Source: Xylanibacter ruminicola (GTDB lineage Bacteria; Bacteroidota; Bacteroidia; Bacteroidales; Bacteroidaceae). Taken from it: 64,000 bases of DNA. Under the pieces are notes generated by a model, which saw only the letters and a program-made list of their open reading frames with translations, had not been told where the DNA came from and searched no databases. Shown in pieces: positions 33,171-41,697 of this stretch (position 1 is the stretch's first letter; the number at the start of each line of letters is the position of its first letter). The stretch lies in assembly GCA_015060625.1 (NCBI GenBank), contig SUYC01000010.1:79838-143837 (forward strand). Direction: 5' to 3'. Both the position numbers and the translations under genes were made by a program.

Positions 33171-34126
33171 TGAAAAAACAATTATTTAATCTATTTATCA
33201 GCGCCGTTACCGTTACATTGCTCCTCACCGCTTGCGGAGGCAGTTCAGACAATGGCATACCCGAAATTATTGTCCCAGACGAAGAAGATAGCGAGTGCTG
33301 CAATGCTGAAGAGACATTCTTGGCTTATGCTTTCCTGAACAACGGATTCGTGAAAGAGATAACAGAACTGCGCGACACGATTGCCGACAAATACGAACTG
33401 AGAGCATATTCGGCAGGCGGAAAGTTGCACGTAGGCTACAACGATCTGTACTTCGCACTCATCAAGATTTCTACGCAGGGCTATGTGCGCGACTTTGAAG
33501 TCAGCGATATCACACCTGTGATGACGATGACCATGATGGGCATGCAGCACTCTACCCCAACGGCAACAGAGGCTGTGCTCTACGATCAGACTTTCCCTGC
33601 CGTTCGTCGTGCCTGGGTGTCGTTTCTCATGAGTAGCAGTGATGGTGGTTTCTGGGAGTTGTCGTACAAGGCCTCGTCGCAGCAGCAAAGCATCACTCAC
33701 GATGCCACAGTCATCAATGTGGATGCACTGGCCAGCGGACTGGCTTGGCTCAAGTCATTTAAAGCAGGCGACACCACCTACTATCTCTCGCTGGTTAATC
33801 CCAACAATTTCCAAACCGGCATCAACACCATCCAGGCTTACGTGTCGAAGCAGAGCATCGACAAGACCAAGCCTTATCTGACTGCCGATGAGACCTTCAC
33901 CATCGAGATAACACCCACCATGCCCGATATGGGTGATCATAGCTCTCCTAACAACGAACCACTCGTGAAACAGGAGTCGGGTGTGTATGAGGGCAAGCTC
34001 AACCTCTCTATGACAGGCTTGTGGAATATACATCTGGTGGTGAAAGATAAAGATGGGAACATTGTGGCTGGAGGCGATAACGACAGTAGCGGATACAGCA
34101 GTCTCTACTGGACTATCACAATTTAA
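33167..34126 (+). CDS. Met/His-rich duplicated lipoprotein, FixH/YtkA-like
   Basis: 319 residues (start at the first of two ATG codons), lipobox LLTACGG (about 20-24) and a CC pair at 44-45. Two similar beta-sandwich halves: about 82-170 with PVMTMTMMGMQHSTP (118-131) and about 195-315 with TPTMPDMGDHSSPNNEP (249-265) followed by GVYEGKLNLSMTGLWNIHL. The second half resembles FixH/YtkA-like domains of copper-handling proteins; the Met/His clusters are candidate Cu(I)/Cu(II) sites. Translationally coupled to the upstream redox protein (ATGA). Metal binding is inferred. Confidence 0.65.
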   Translation: MMKKQLFNLFISAVTVTLLLTACGGSSDNGIPEIIVPDEEDSECCNAEETFLAYAFLNNGFVKEITELRDTIADKYELRAYSAGGKLHVGYNDLYFALIKISTQGYVRDFEVSDITPVMTMTMMGMQHSTPTATEAVLYDQTFPAVRRAWVSFLMSSSDGGFWELSYKASSQQQSITHDATVINVDALASGLAWLKSFKAGDTTYYLSLVNPNNFQTGINTIQAYVSKQSIDKTKPYLTADETFTIEITPTMPDMGDHSSPNNEPLVKQESGVYEGKLNLSMTGLWNIHLVVKDKDGNIVAGGDNDSSGYSSLYWTITI

Positions 34127-34143
34127 ACATAAGATATGGTTGT

Positions 34144-36174
34144 ATGAACAGAAAAAATAGCTTCATTCATAGGCTTGGTTTGTGTTTTTCCATTGTTTTA
34201 GGGCAGTCGTTCATGGCTGCCCCTACTTATTCACAAGCACTCAGCACCGACAGCATACATCGCGAGGCATCGCTCTCAGAGGTGACCGTCACTTCTGTCG
34301 TAGGTACCAAGCGCAAGGTGGCTGGCAAAGGACGTACAGCTTCGATCGAAGAACATCTGTTGCAGTTGGGGAATGTCTCGATGGTGCGCCGTGGCAACTA
34401 TGCTTGGGAGCCCGTTGTAAACAGCATGGCCACCGAGCGCGTATCCACCACCATCGATGGCATGAAGATATTCTATGCCTGCACCGACAAGATGGACCCC
34501 GTGACGAGCTATGTGGAGAGTGGCAACCTGCAGCGCATCCGTCTTGACTCTGGTCTCGATGGCAATCCACAGGCCACCGGTAATATCGGTGGTAGCATCG
34601 ACCTGAAACTGCGCAAGGCAGGATTTGACGCCAAGTCGCACGCATATAATGCCACCATGGGCTATGAGGCCAACGGGCATCTGCAAGTGTATGGTGCCGA
34701 TGCAGCATTCTCCACCGATAAATTCTATAGCAATGTGGGAGCCTTCTATCGCCATGCCGACAACTATAAGGCTGGTGGCCATGAGGAGGTGAATTTCTCA
34801 CAGTTCCAGAAGGTGAATGCTTTTCTGAATCTTGGTTGGCAACCGGTCGAGAATCACATCATCGAGGGTACTGTTATCTTCGATCGTGCCACTGATGTGG
34901 GGTATCCGGCCCTCACCATGGACGTGAGCGATGCCACGGGTTTCATCTCATCGCTATCCTATCGTCGCGAGCAGCTGCATGGACTGTTCTACCGTTGGGA
35001 GACCAAGGCGTATTACAACCATATCACCCATAATATGGACGACACTCAGCGTCCCGACGTGGTTATCCACATGGACATGCCAGGGCGCAGCAGCACCACA
35101 GGCCTCTATAGCTTGTTGCAGGGCAGCCGTGCCAACCACCAATATCAGCTCAACTACGATGCCTATTACAACACCCTCTTTGCTGATATGACGATGTATG
35201 TTAAAGGTGCCAAACCCATGTATATGCTCACGTGGCCCGATGTGGGCACCCTGAGTCAGGGACTGGCGCTGACCGACGACATCCAGCTGGCACCCCATCA
35301 CACCATCCATCTGTCGGCTAAAGGGGCATGGCAATATCGCCGCATCAACGATGATGAAGGTTTTCGTGCACTGAGCATCTATTTTCCTGGTATGGAGCGC
35401 ACAGCATCCGACCTGACTGGCCGCGTGGCACTAAGCTATGCTTACAGATACAACGGTTGGAAACTGGCTGTAGGCACAGGCTATGGCAGTCGTACCCCCT
35501 CTGTTACCGAGGCCTACGGTTATTTTCTCAACAACACCTTCGACCGCTACGATTATATCGGCAATCCCCACCTGAAGCATGAGCGTGCTTTTGAGCTTAA
35601 CGGCTCGCTGGCCTGGGCATCCGAAACGGTTGAAGCCAGCCTTGAGGCCAATGCCTTTTTCTTTCAGAACTATATCATCGGAACCCCCGACGAGCGCCTG
35701 TCACCCATGACCATCGGTGCCGAGGGTGTGAAGGTGTATTGCAATCTGAATAACGCACAGATTGTCAACGCCGCAGCCGTGGTAAACTGGCAGTTTTCCG
35801 ACTGGCTGAGTTGGCACAACCGCCTGACCTATAGCTATGGTAAGGAGAACACCGGTGCCCGTCTGCCCATGATAGCCCCACTCACCTATCAGGGTGCACT
35901 CAAATTATTCTGGAGGAACTTTGAGTCGGAAGCCGGTGTACAGGCTGTGGCACGAAACAGTCATTACGGTAGCAAATACGGTGAGACCTCTATGGCAGGC
36001 TATGCCATCTGGCATTTCAACATTGGCGGTCATTTCCAGATTGGCACCGTAGGTACCGACATCCACCTTGGTGCAGAAAACCTTTTCGACCGCCATTACT
36101 CCACCTATTCCGACTGGAATCACATCCCCCAAAAAGGTCGGAACATCTATTTCAATCTTTCTTTCCAGCTATAA
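34144..36174 (+). CDS. OprC/NosA-like TonB-dependent receptor (probable copper importer)
   Basis: 676 residues: signal peptide (ending PTYSQA), plug (about 45-160) and barrel ending YFNLSFQL. In the plug ACTDKMDPVTSY gives a CxxxM motif (C113, M117), and an extracellular-loop-like segment has IHMDMPGRS (H309, M310, M312). OprC of Pseudomonas binds copper with a CxxxM-HxM set, and the MDP-SY context is shared by that family as I remember it. Last gene of the operon, 17 bases after the Met/His-rich lipoprotein. Copper is therefore the best guess for the substrate. Confidence 0.72.
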   Translation: MNRKNSFIHRLGLCFSIVLGQSFMAAPTYSQALSTDSIHREASLSEVTVTSVVGTKRKVAGKGRTASIEEHLLQLGNVSMVRRGNYAWEPVVNSMATERVSTTIDGMKIFYACTDKMDPVTSYVESGNLQRIRLDSGLDGNPQATGNIGGSIDLKLRKAGFDAKSHAYNATMGYEANGHLQVYGADAAFSTDKFYSNVGAFYRHADNYKAGGHEEVNFSQFQKVNAFLNLGWQPVENHIIEGTVIFDRATDVGYPALTMDVSDATGFISSLSYRREQLHGLFYRWETKAYYNHITHNMDDTQRPDVVIHMDMPGRSSTTGLYSLLQGSRANHQYQLNYDAYYNTLFADMTMYVKGAKPMYMLTWPDVGTLSQGLALTDDIQLAPHHTIHLSAKGAWQYRRINDDEGFRALSIYFPGMERTASDLTGRVALSYAYRYNGWKLAVGTGYGSRTPSVTEAYGYFLNNTFDRYDYIGNPHLKHERAFELNGSLAWASETVEASLEANAFFFQNYIIGTPDERLSPMTIGAEGVKVYCNLNNAQIVNAAAVVNWQFSDWLSWHNRLTYSYGKENTGARLPMIAPLTYQGALKLFWRNFESEAGVQAVARNSHYGSKYGETSMAGYAIWHFNIGGHFQIGTVGTDIHLGAENLFDRHYSTYSDWNHIPQKGRNIYFNLSFQL

Positions 36175-36212
36175 TAACATATCTTTGGTATGCGAATACC
36201 ACAAACAAGCGA

Positions 36213-36243
36213 TTGCACACGTAAATGAAACGCCGTACTTTTG
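36213..36243 (+). promoter_or_regulatory. promoter of the amide hydrolase-symporter operon
   Basis: TTG at 36213-36215, 20 bases, TACTTTTG at 36236-36243; a TGGTAT-gcga-ATACCA palindrome lies just upstream (36188-36203). Confidence 0.75.
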
Positions 36244-36277
36244 CACCCGAGATATTAATCAATAAAAAAAGTATCGT

Positions 36278-37552
36278 ATGAAGTTCTTTGCTAGTATTTG
36301 TTTGTTGATGACTGTGGCACTCTTGACGGGTGCCACAAAGTCTGCTGCCTGCACCAGTGTCATCGTGTCGGGCAAGGTAACCCCAGACGGACGTCCTTAT
36401 ATCTTCAAGAACCGCGACACCCCTAACCAGGATAATCTGGTGGTGACGGTACAAGGCAGCAGATATCGTTTTATTGCTATCGTGGCCCGTCAGGACTCAC
36501 TGAACCTGAACGTATGGTCGGGGCATAACGAGGCAGGCTTTGCCATTGCCAACACAGCTGCCTATAATCTCAATGGCAGACAGAAACCAGGTCAGCCGCG
36601 CCCCAATGGCGATGAAAAGGATGGCAACCTGATGTATAAGGCATTAGAGACATGCGCCACACTGGCCAATTTCGAGCATCTGTTGGATAGTATCAAGCAA
36701 GCCAAAGGCACGCTGCATTCAAACTCCAATTTTGCTGTGCTCGATGCAGAAGGCGGTGTGGCATACTATGAGACAGGCAACAAGGGGTATGTGAAGTTTG
36801 ATGCCAACGACCCCATTCAGGCACCTTACGGATACCTTATTCGCACCAATCATGGTATGTCGGGCGACCGTTCATTAGATCAGGGCATCGAGCGCTATCT
36901 GGCTATACAGGACTATATGACGCGTGCCAGTTTTGAAGGCAATTTGGCTTTCGAACCCATCATCCGCAAGGTAACACGCACCCTGACACACGGACTGACA
37001 CGCCTGAACCTGTGGGACTTTGCGCCACAGGACGATTCACAACCAGTGTATTTTCCATTCCGTGATTTCATCCCCCGCTGGCACACAGCTTCGGCACAAC
37101 TCATACAAGGTGTGCGCCCTGGTGAGAATCCACGTCTCACCATCGCATGGACCATACCGGGCTCTACGCTCACCACCCCCGCCATCCCCCTATGGATAAC
37201 TGCCGACGGTAAGTTGCCACAGATTGTAACCCGCAACAATGAAGGTCACGCCACGCTGGTGGATGCAGGATTCCTACTGAAAGACCAACTCTTCCCCATC
37301 AAGCGCGGCAATGGAGCCGACTATATCAACCTGGCACGTCTTATCAATCATGCCGGTACTGGTATCCTGCAACAGATAACACCGATAGAGGACGCGATCT
37401 TCAGTAAAGCAGCTCAGGTGATTGAGACACTGCGGAAGAATGGTAAGGCAGGCAAAGAAACCACAGAGTTCTATCAGTGGATTGATCAGTATGTTAGTGC
37501 GGAATATCAAAAAATAATTGTAACTTTGCAGCCGAAAACTAAGGCATTATGA
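36278..37552 (+). CDS. exported Ntn amide hydrolase (choloylglycine/penicillin V acylase or C45 type)
   Basis: 424 residues. Signal peptide cleaved at KSAA|C, leaving Cys25 as N-terminal nucleophile, as in Ntn hydrolases (CTSVIVSG, then PYIFKNRDT with Arg and Asp). Later blocks NSNFAVLDAEGGVAYYETG and GYLIRTNHGM (Asn) match linear amide C-N hydrolases. It would cleave an acyl-amino acid or related amide in the periplasm. Overlaps the symporter gene by 4 bp, so the released acid or amino acid is probably its cargo. Confidence 0.82.
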   Translation: MKFFASICLLMTVALLTGATKSAACTSVIVSGKVTPDGRPYIFKNRDTPNQDNLVVTVQGSRYRFIAIVARQDSLNLNVWSGHNEAGFAIANTAAYNLNGRQKPGQPRPNGDEKDGNLMYKALETCATLANFEHLLDSIKQAKGTLHSNSNFAVLDAEGGVAYYETGNKGYVKFDANDPIQAPYGYLIRTNHGMSGDRSLDQGIERYLAIQDYMTRASFEGNLAFEPIIRKVTRTLTHGLTRLNLWDFAPQDDSQPVYFPFRDFIPRWHTASAQLIQGVRPGENPRLTIAWTIPGSTLTTPAIPLWITADGKLPQIVTRNNEGHATLVDAGFLLKDQLFPIKRGNGADYINLARLINHAGTGILQQITPIEDAIFSKAAQVIETLRKNGKAGKETTEFYQWIDQYVSAEYQKIIVTLQPKTKAL

Positions 37553-38739
37553 AGAAAACATTATTATGGATTGGTGCACTCGTAGTGGGTGCTGTGTTAG
37601 GCGCATTGGGATATGACTGGTTGAATGCTACTGCCGATTTTGTGGCGACAGTCTATACACGACTGTTCCAACTGTTGGCTGTGCCCACTATCGTACTGGC
37701 AGTAATCAGTACCTTTGCCACGTTCGGCTCCAATGGCTCGGGTCGCATCTTTGGTCGCACACTCACTTACACACTGCTCACCACCATTGCCGCAGCAGTG
37801 GTTGGCGCACTGCTCTATGTGGTCATCGCCCCAGGCAATCTGCCGGTACTCCCTACAGCAGAGACAGAAGAGACAGCCGTGGGAGCCGTGACCTATTACG
37901 ACCATCTGATCAGTATCATCCCCAACAATATCGTCAAACCATTCTTCGACGGTAACGTACTGTCGCTACTGCTGTTGGCCTTTGCTGTGGGCATCGGTCT
38001 GTCGAAACTGCCAGATAGCGACAACAAGGCCGTTGTGGTGAAAGGAGTACTCGGTTTGCAGGAGTTGCTGTTCCTACTCATCCGTTGGCTCATCTGGACA
38101 CTGCCTTTGGGCATTGTGGCTTTTTCAGCACAACTGTCGGCACAGGTGAGTGCCGGTGTCGTGGCCGACTCTATCGGTAAGTATGTGCTGGTGGTACTTA
38201 CGGGTAATGTGGTACAGTTCTTTATAGTACTACCCCTCTTCCTCTTGCTGCGCGGCCTGAATCCCATCCACGTGTTAGGTCGCATGACGCCAGCCGTGCT
38301 CATGGCACTATTCACCAAGAGTAGTGCTGCCACCCTGCCTGTGACGATGGAGACAGCCGAGCACCGATTAGGCGTCAGGATCAATATTGCCCGATTTGTG
38401 TTACCCATCTGCACCACCATCAACATGAATGGTTGTGCCGCGTTCATCCTCGTCACCTCATTGTTTGTCATGCAGAATGGCGGCATGCCCATCACGTTCA
38501 CCACCATCGCACTGTGGGTGTTCATCTCGGTGGTGTCGGCCATCGGCAATGCCGGTGTACCTATGGGGTGCTATTTTCTCACCCTCTCACTCATGTCGGG
38601 CATTGGTGCACCAGTGGCTGTATTAGGAATCATCTTACCCATCTATACGATCATAGATATGATAGAGACAGCCGAAAACGTATGGTCCGACTCGTGTGTG
38701 GCTGCGATGGTCAATCACGATTTGCCACTTGCGGCATAG
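37549..38739 (+). CDS. dicarboxylate/amino acid:cation symporter (DAACS)
   Basis: 396 residues with about eight helices and two re-entrant loops. Family signatures: FTKSSAATLPVTM (serine-rich hairpin, about 262-274) and INMNGCAAF (NMDGT-like motif, about 299), IGNAGVPMG. Uses Na+ or H+ to import glutamate, aspartate or C4-dicarboxylates. Translationally coupled to the upstream amide hydrolase. Confidence 0.93.
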   Translation: MKKTLLWIGALVVGAVLGALGYDWLNATADFVATVYTRLFQLLAVPTIVLAVISTFATFGSNGSGRIFGRTLTYTLLTTIAAAVVGALLYVVIAPGNLPVLPTAETEETAVGAVTYYDHLISIIPNNIVKPFFDGNVLSLLLLAFAVGIGLSKLPDSDNKAVVVKGVLGLQELLFLLIRWLIWTLPLGIVAFSAQLSAQVSAGVVADSIGKYVLVVLTGNVVQFFIVLPLFLLLRGLNPIHVLGRMTPAVLMALFTKSSAATLPVTMETAEHRLGVRINIARFVLPICTTINMNGCAAFILVTSLFVMQNGGMPITFTTIALWVFISVVSAIGNAGVPMGCYFLTLSLMSGIGAPVAVLGIILPIYTIIDMIETAENVWSDSCVAAMVNHDLPLAA

Positions 38740-38798
38740 AGAAAATGCATGTGCCCCCAAGCACAAATAAATAGACCTCTGTCGCAAATTGATACAAA

Positions 38799-39197
38799 CT
38801 ATAGGTGTATTTCCTTATCTACCACCTGAGCCCCAACAATCTTAAAGGAGTTGAGGTGGATGCCCTCGTGGAGCGACAGGATGGCGTAGCGGATGGTGGG
38901 ATCGTTGGCCAGCCTCAAGTCCTCTTGCGACGGCCGGGAAGGCGAAGCAGGATGACTGTGCCAGTTGGCCAGGATCTTCAGTCCTTTGCTGCGCGCATAT
39001 TTCAACGCAGCAAACTGATCCTTGGGAGCAAAGGAAAAGTGCTCTTCGGAATGGTCGATATTCTCCATCCAGTAGTTCTCGGTCACCACATCACCATCGG
39101 CTCCAGAGGTGCCCAACAGGTAGCCGCACGTCTCGATGGGTGCGTCCTGTTGAGCCTGATTTATCATCTCTCTTATAACTGTCTGTGGAATAATCAT
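38799..39197 (-). CDS. JAMM/Mov34 metallopeptidase of the sulfur-carrier system
   Basis: 132 residues from the ATG at 39197, which overlaps the ThiF stop (ATGA); a frame from 39224 adds nine residues inside ThiF. JAMM motif: Glu in PIETCGYLLG, then NWHSHPASPSRPSQED, giving HxHx(7)S-xx-D zinc ligands. Bacterial JAMM proteins beside ThiS/ThiF (Mec+, QbsD) cut residues after the carrier GG or release cysteine from it. Last gene of the encapsulin operon. Confidence 0.9.
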   Translation of the reverse strand: MIIPQTVIREMINQAQQDAPIETCGYLLGTSGADGDVVTENYWMENIDHSEEHFSFAPKDQFAALKYARSKGLKILANWHSHPASPSRPSQEDLRLANDPTIRYAILSLHEGIHLNSFKIVGAQVVDKEIHL

Positions 39198-40012
39198 TGT
39201 GCTTTGTGATTTTTGAGGTCGCAAGCGGCCTGTTCGTAGTCAATCAACTTGTCGATGGTGGGATGACTGCCACAGATGGCGCATGAGTCGCGATGCTTCA
39301 CGGCCACCGTGCGGAACTGCATGGTCTTGGCATCGAAGGTGAGCAACCTGTTGGTGAGCAACTCTCCCACACCAGTGAAATATTTGAGGGTCTCGGCAGC
39401 CTGGATGGTGCCCAGCATGCCGGCAATGGCACCTAGCACACCAGCCTGCGAACAGGTGGGCACAGCACCTACTGGAGGCGGTTCCTTGAACATGCAGCGA
39501 TAGCAGGCAGTGCCTGGCAGATGGGTAAAGGTTTGGCCGTTGAAGCGCAGGATGCCTCCATGCGAAAAAGGTTTGCCTGCCATGACACAGGCATCGTTGA
39601 TCAGGAATTTAACAGGGAAATTGTCGGTGCCATCCACTACGAAATCATAGTTCTTAATGATGTCGAGTGCATTGGTAGAGTCAAGAAACTCATAATAGGT
39701 GTCAACCTTCACATCGGGGTTGATGGCCTGAATCTTCTCTTTGGCACTGAGCACCTTCTGCACCCCCACATCCTTGGTGAAGTGAATCACCTGGCGCTGC
39801 AAGTTGGAGAGATCGACCACATCGGCATCTACAATGCCGATAGTGCCGATGCCCGCAGCAGCCAGATAGAGAGACACAGGAGCACCCAATCCACCAGCAC
39901 CCACCACGAGCACACGGGCATTCATAATCTTCTCCTGCCCCTCCACACCTACATCCTGCAAGAGGATGTGGCGGGAATAGCGCTGAATCTGTTCGTCTGT
40001 AAAATCAATCAT
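39194..40012 (-). CDS. ThiF/MoeB-type adenylyltransferase
   Basis: 272 residues: RYSRHILLQDVG start, ATP loop VLVVGAGGLGAPVSLYLAAAG, ADVVDLSNLQRQ, DGTDNFPVK, and two zinc CxxC pairs (CYRCMF, CAICG). Adenylates the C-terminal Gly of a ubiquitin-like sulfur carrier so that it can be thiocarboxylated. Overlaps the carrier gene by 4 bp. No MoaE or thiazole synthase here, so the product pathway is probably cysteine or thiocarboxylate supply rather than molybdopterin or thiamine. Confidence 0.92.
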   Translation of the reverse strand: MIDFTDEQIQRYSRHILLQDVGVEGQEKIMNARVLVVGAGGLGAPVSLYLAAAGIGTIGIVDADVVDLSNLQRQVIHFTKDVGVQKVLSAKEKIQAINPDVKVDTYYEFLDSTNALDIIKNYDFVVDGTDNFPVKFLINDACVMAGKPFSHGGILRFNGQTFTHLPGTACYRCMFKEPPPVGAVPTCSQAGVLGAIAGMLGTIQAAETLKYFTGVGELLTNRLLTFDAKTMQFRTVAVKHRDSCAICGSHPTIDKLIDYEQAACDLKNHKAQ

Positions 40013-40221
40013 AGTGCGCCTCCCCCCATGAAATACAGAAAATCAACACTGTCGCCTTCGGCTATCTGCAGGGCCTCCCACTCGGTGCGGTCCACGAAAT
40101 CGTCGTTCACCTGCACGCTCACCATGTCAGGCTGCAACACATTGTTCTTCTTAATCAACTCTGCAAGGTTCAGAGGCAATTCTACCTGCTGTGCCTCGCC
40201 ATTTACTATAATCTTTGCCAT
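40009..40221 (-). CDS. ThiS/MoaD-like sulfur carrier with C-terminal extension
   Basis: 70 residues with beta-grasp pattern: MAKIIVNGEAQQVELP, NLAELIKKNNVLQPD, VSVQVNDDFV, EGDSVDFLYFMGGGAL. Sulfur carriers must end in GG to be adenylated; this one ends GGGAL, two or three residues too long. The JAMM protease two genes downstream can be expected to trim it, as in the QbsE/QbsD pair. Confidence 0.9.
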   Translation of the reverse strand: MAKIIVNGEAQQVELPLNLAELIKKNNVLQPDMVSVQVNDDFVDRTEWEALQIAEGDSVDFLYFMGGGAL

Positions 40222-40236
40222 AACTACTATATTCTT

Positions 40237-41697
40237 TTATCTTCCTATTATCTTTTTAACTGCTATTACTAACTTATCCACATCCTCGCGCGTGTTATAG
40301 AGCGCAAAGGTGGGACGTACGCTCATCTCGTAGCCGAGAGCACGCAGGGCCGGCTGCGCACAGTGGTGACCGGCACGCACGGCGATGCCCTCCTTGTCGA
40401 GCAGCGTGCCCACCTCGGGCACGGGGATGCCATCAAGCACGAAACTGACTACCGACACGCGATTCTTGGGATTGCCCAAGAGGGTGAGACCAGGAATCTG
40501 AGCCAGTTGCTCGCGTGCATACTCGGTGAGCTTGTGCTCGTGAGCCTCGATATTACGGATGCCCAGGCGACTCACGTAGTCGAGCGCCGCCCCAAGTCCG
40601 ATGGCATCGGCCACGTTGGGTGTACCAGCCTCAAAACGTGCCGGGGGCTGGTTATACTCGGTGTGCTCGATGGTCACATCCTTAATCATGTTGCCACCAC
40701 CCTGCCAGGGCTGCATCTTATCGAGTAACGCCTTGCGACCATACACCACTCCGATGCCGTTAGGACCATAGATTTTATGACCGCTGAACACGAAGAAGTC
40801 GGCTCCCAACTGCTGCACGTCAACAGGTGTGTGAGCGATAGACTGTGCACCGTCGATGAGTACGGGAATCTGATGCGAGTGAGCTATCTCGATGATGCGC
40901 TGCACATCGTTGATCGTACCAAACGTGTTATTGACATGACCTACCGACACGAAACGGGTGCGGGGGGTGATGAGACGCTCAAACTCCGAGAGCACCAGGT
41001 CGCCATTCTTATCCGTAGGGATGGCTCGCAACGTGGCCCCACGCTCCTGACAGATGCGCTGCCAAGGCACGATATTGGCATGGTGGTCGAGCTCCGAGAC
41101 GATGACCTCATCGCCTGGCGTCAGATACTGCCGGCCATAGGTTTGAGCCACCAGATTGATCCCTTCGGTAGTGCCGCGCACGAAGATGATCTCCTCACTG
41201 CTGGCAGCATTGATGAAGCGCTGCACTTTCTCACGCGCCTCCTCATAGGCATCAGTGGCCCGGGCTGCCAGGGTATGGGCACCACGGTGGATATTGGAAT
41301 TGTAGGTGCGATAGTACTCGCTGATCTTATCAATCACCTGATTGGGTTTCTGAGTGGTAGCACCATTGTCGAGCCACACCAGGTCGTGGCCGTTCACCTG
41401 CTGATGCAGCACGGGGAAATCACGTTTTATCTGTTCGGAATTGAGCGTGTCAACCTCCTCGTAATGCAGACTGGAAAGCTCACTCTCGCCGAAGGGTCGG
41501 ACACCCAGAGCATTTCCCGGGACCTCACCCTGAGTAAAGAGGGATGTCAATGCCTCAAGGTTCAGCTTTTCGTCGGGCAGCACGGCCTGACGCTCGGCCT
41601 GCAGCTCCTCGGGGCAGTACTTCTGTGCCACCTCTCTGAGCAGAGCAAAGCCGGGGTCGTCGATGCCGTAACCGTCTATATTCTCTATCTGAATCAT
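40237..41697 (-). CDS. SufS-type cysteine desulfurase with encapsulin-targeting N-terminus
   Basis: 486 residues. About 85 residues precede the normal SufS fold (which begins near IKRDFPVLHQQV); they are low in structure and carry Pro/Gly/Glu stretches, as in cargo-loading domains of family 2 encapsulins. Catalytic features: SELDHHANIVPW, PLP lysine K308 in FSGHKIYGP, and the mobile-loop cysteine C446 in RAGHHCAQPA. It takes sulfur from cysteine, forming a persulfide. The gene begins right at the encapsulin stop codon, so it is almost certainly the shell cargo. Confidence 0.93.
   Translation of the reverse strand: MIQIENIDGYGIDDPGFALLREVAQKYCPEELQAERQAVLPDEKLNLEALTSLFTQGEVPGNALGVRPFGESELSSLHYEEVDTLNSEQIKRDFPVLHQQVNGHDLVWLDNGATTQKPNQVIDKISEYYRTYNSNIHRGAHTLAARATDAYEEAREKVQRFINAASSEEIIFVRGTTEGINLVAQTYGRQYLTPGDEVIVSELDHHANIVPWQRICQERGATLRAIPTDKNGDLVLSEFERLITPRTRFVSVGHVNNTFGTINDVQRIIEIAHSHQIPVLIDGAQSIAHTPVDVQQLGADFFVFSGHKIYGPNGIGVVYGRKALLDKMQPWQGGGNMIKDVTIEHTEYNQPPARFEAGTPNVADAIGLGAALDYVSRLGIRNIEAHEHKLTEYAREQLAQIPGLTLLGNPKNRVSVVSFVLDGIPVPEVGTLLDKEGIAVRAGHHCAQPALRALGYEMSVRPTFALYNTREDVDKLVIAVKKIIGR

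Noticed and set aside
34289..34801. Long minus-strand frames inside the copper-type receptor (34276-34801)
   Set aside because: Antisense frames within a well supported receptor gene, without signal, promoter or recognisable domain.
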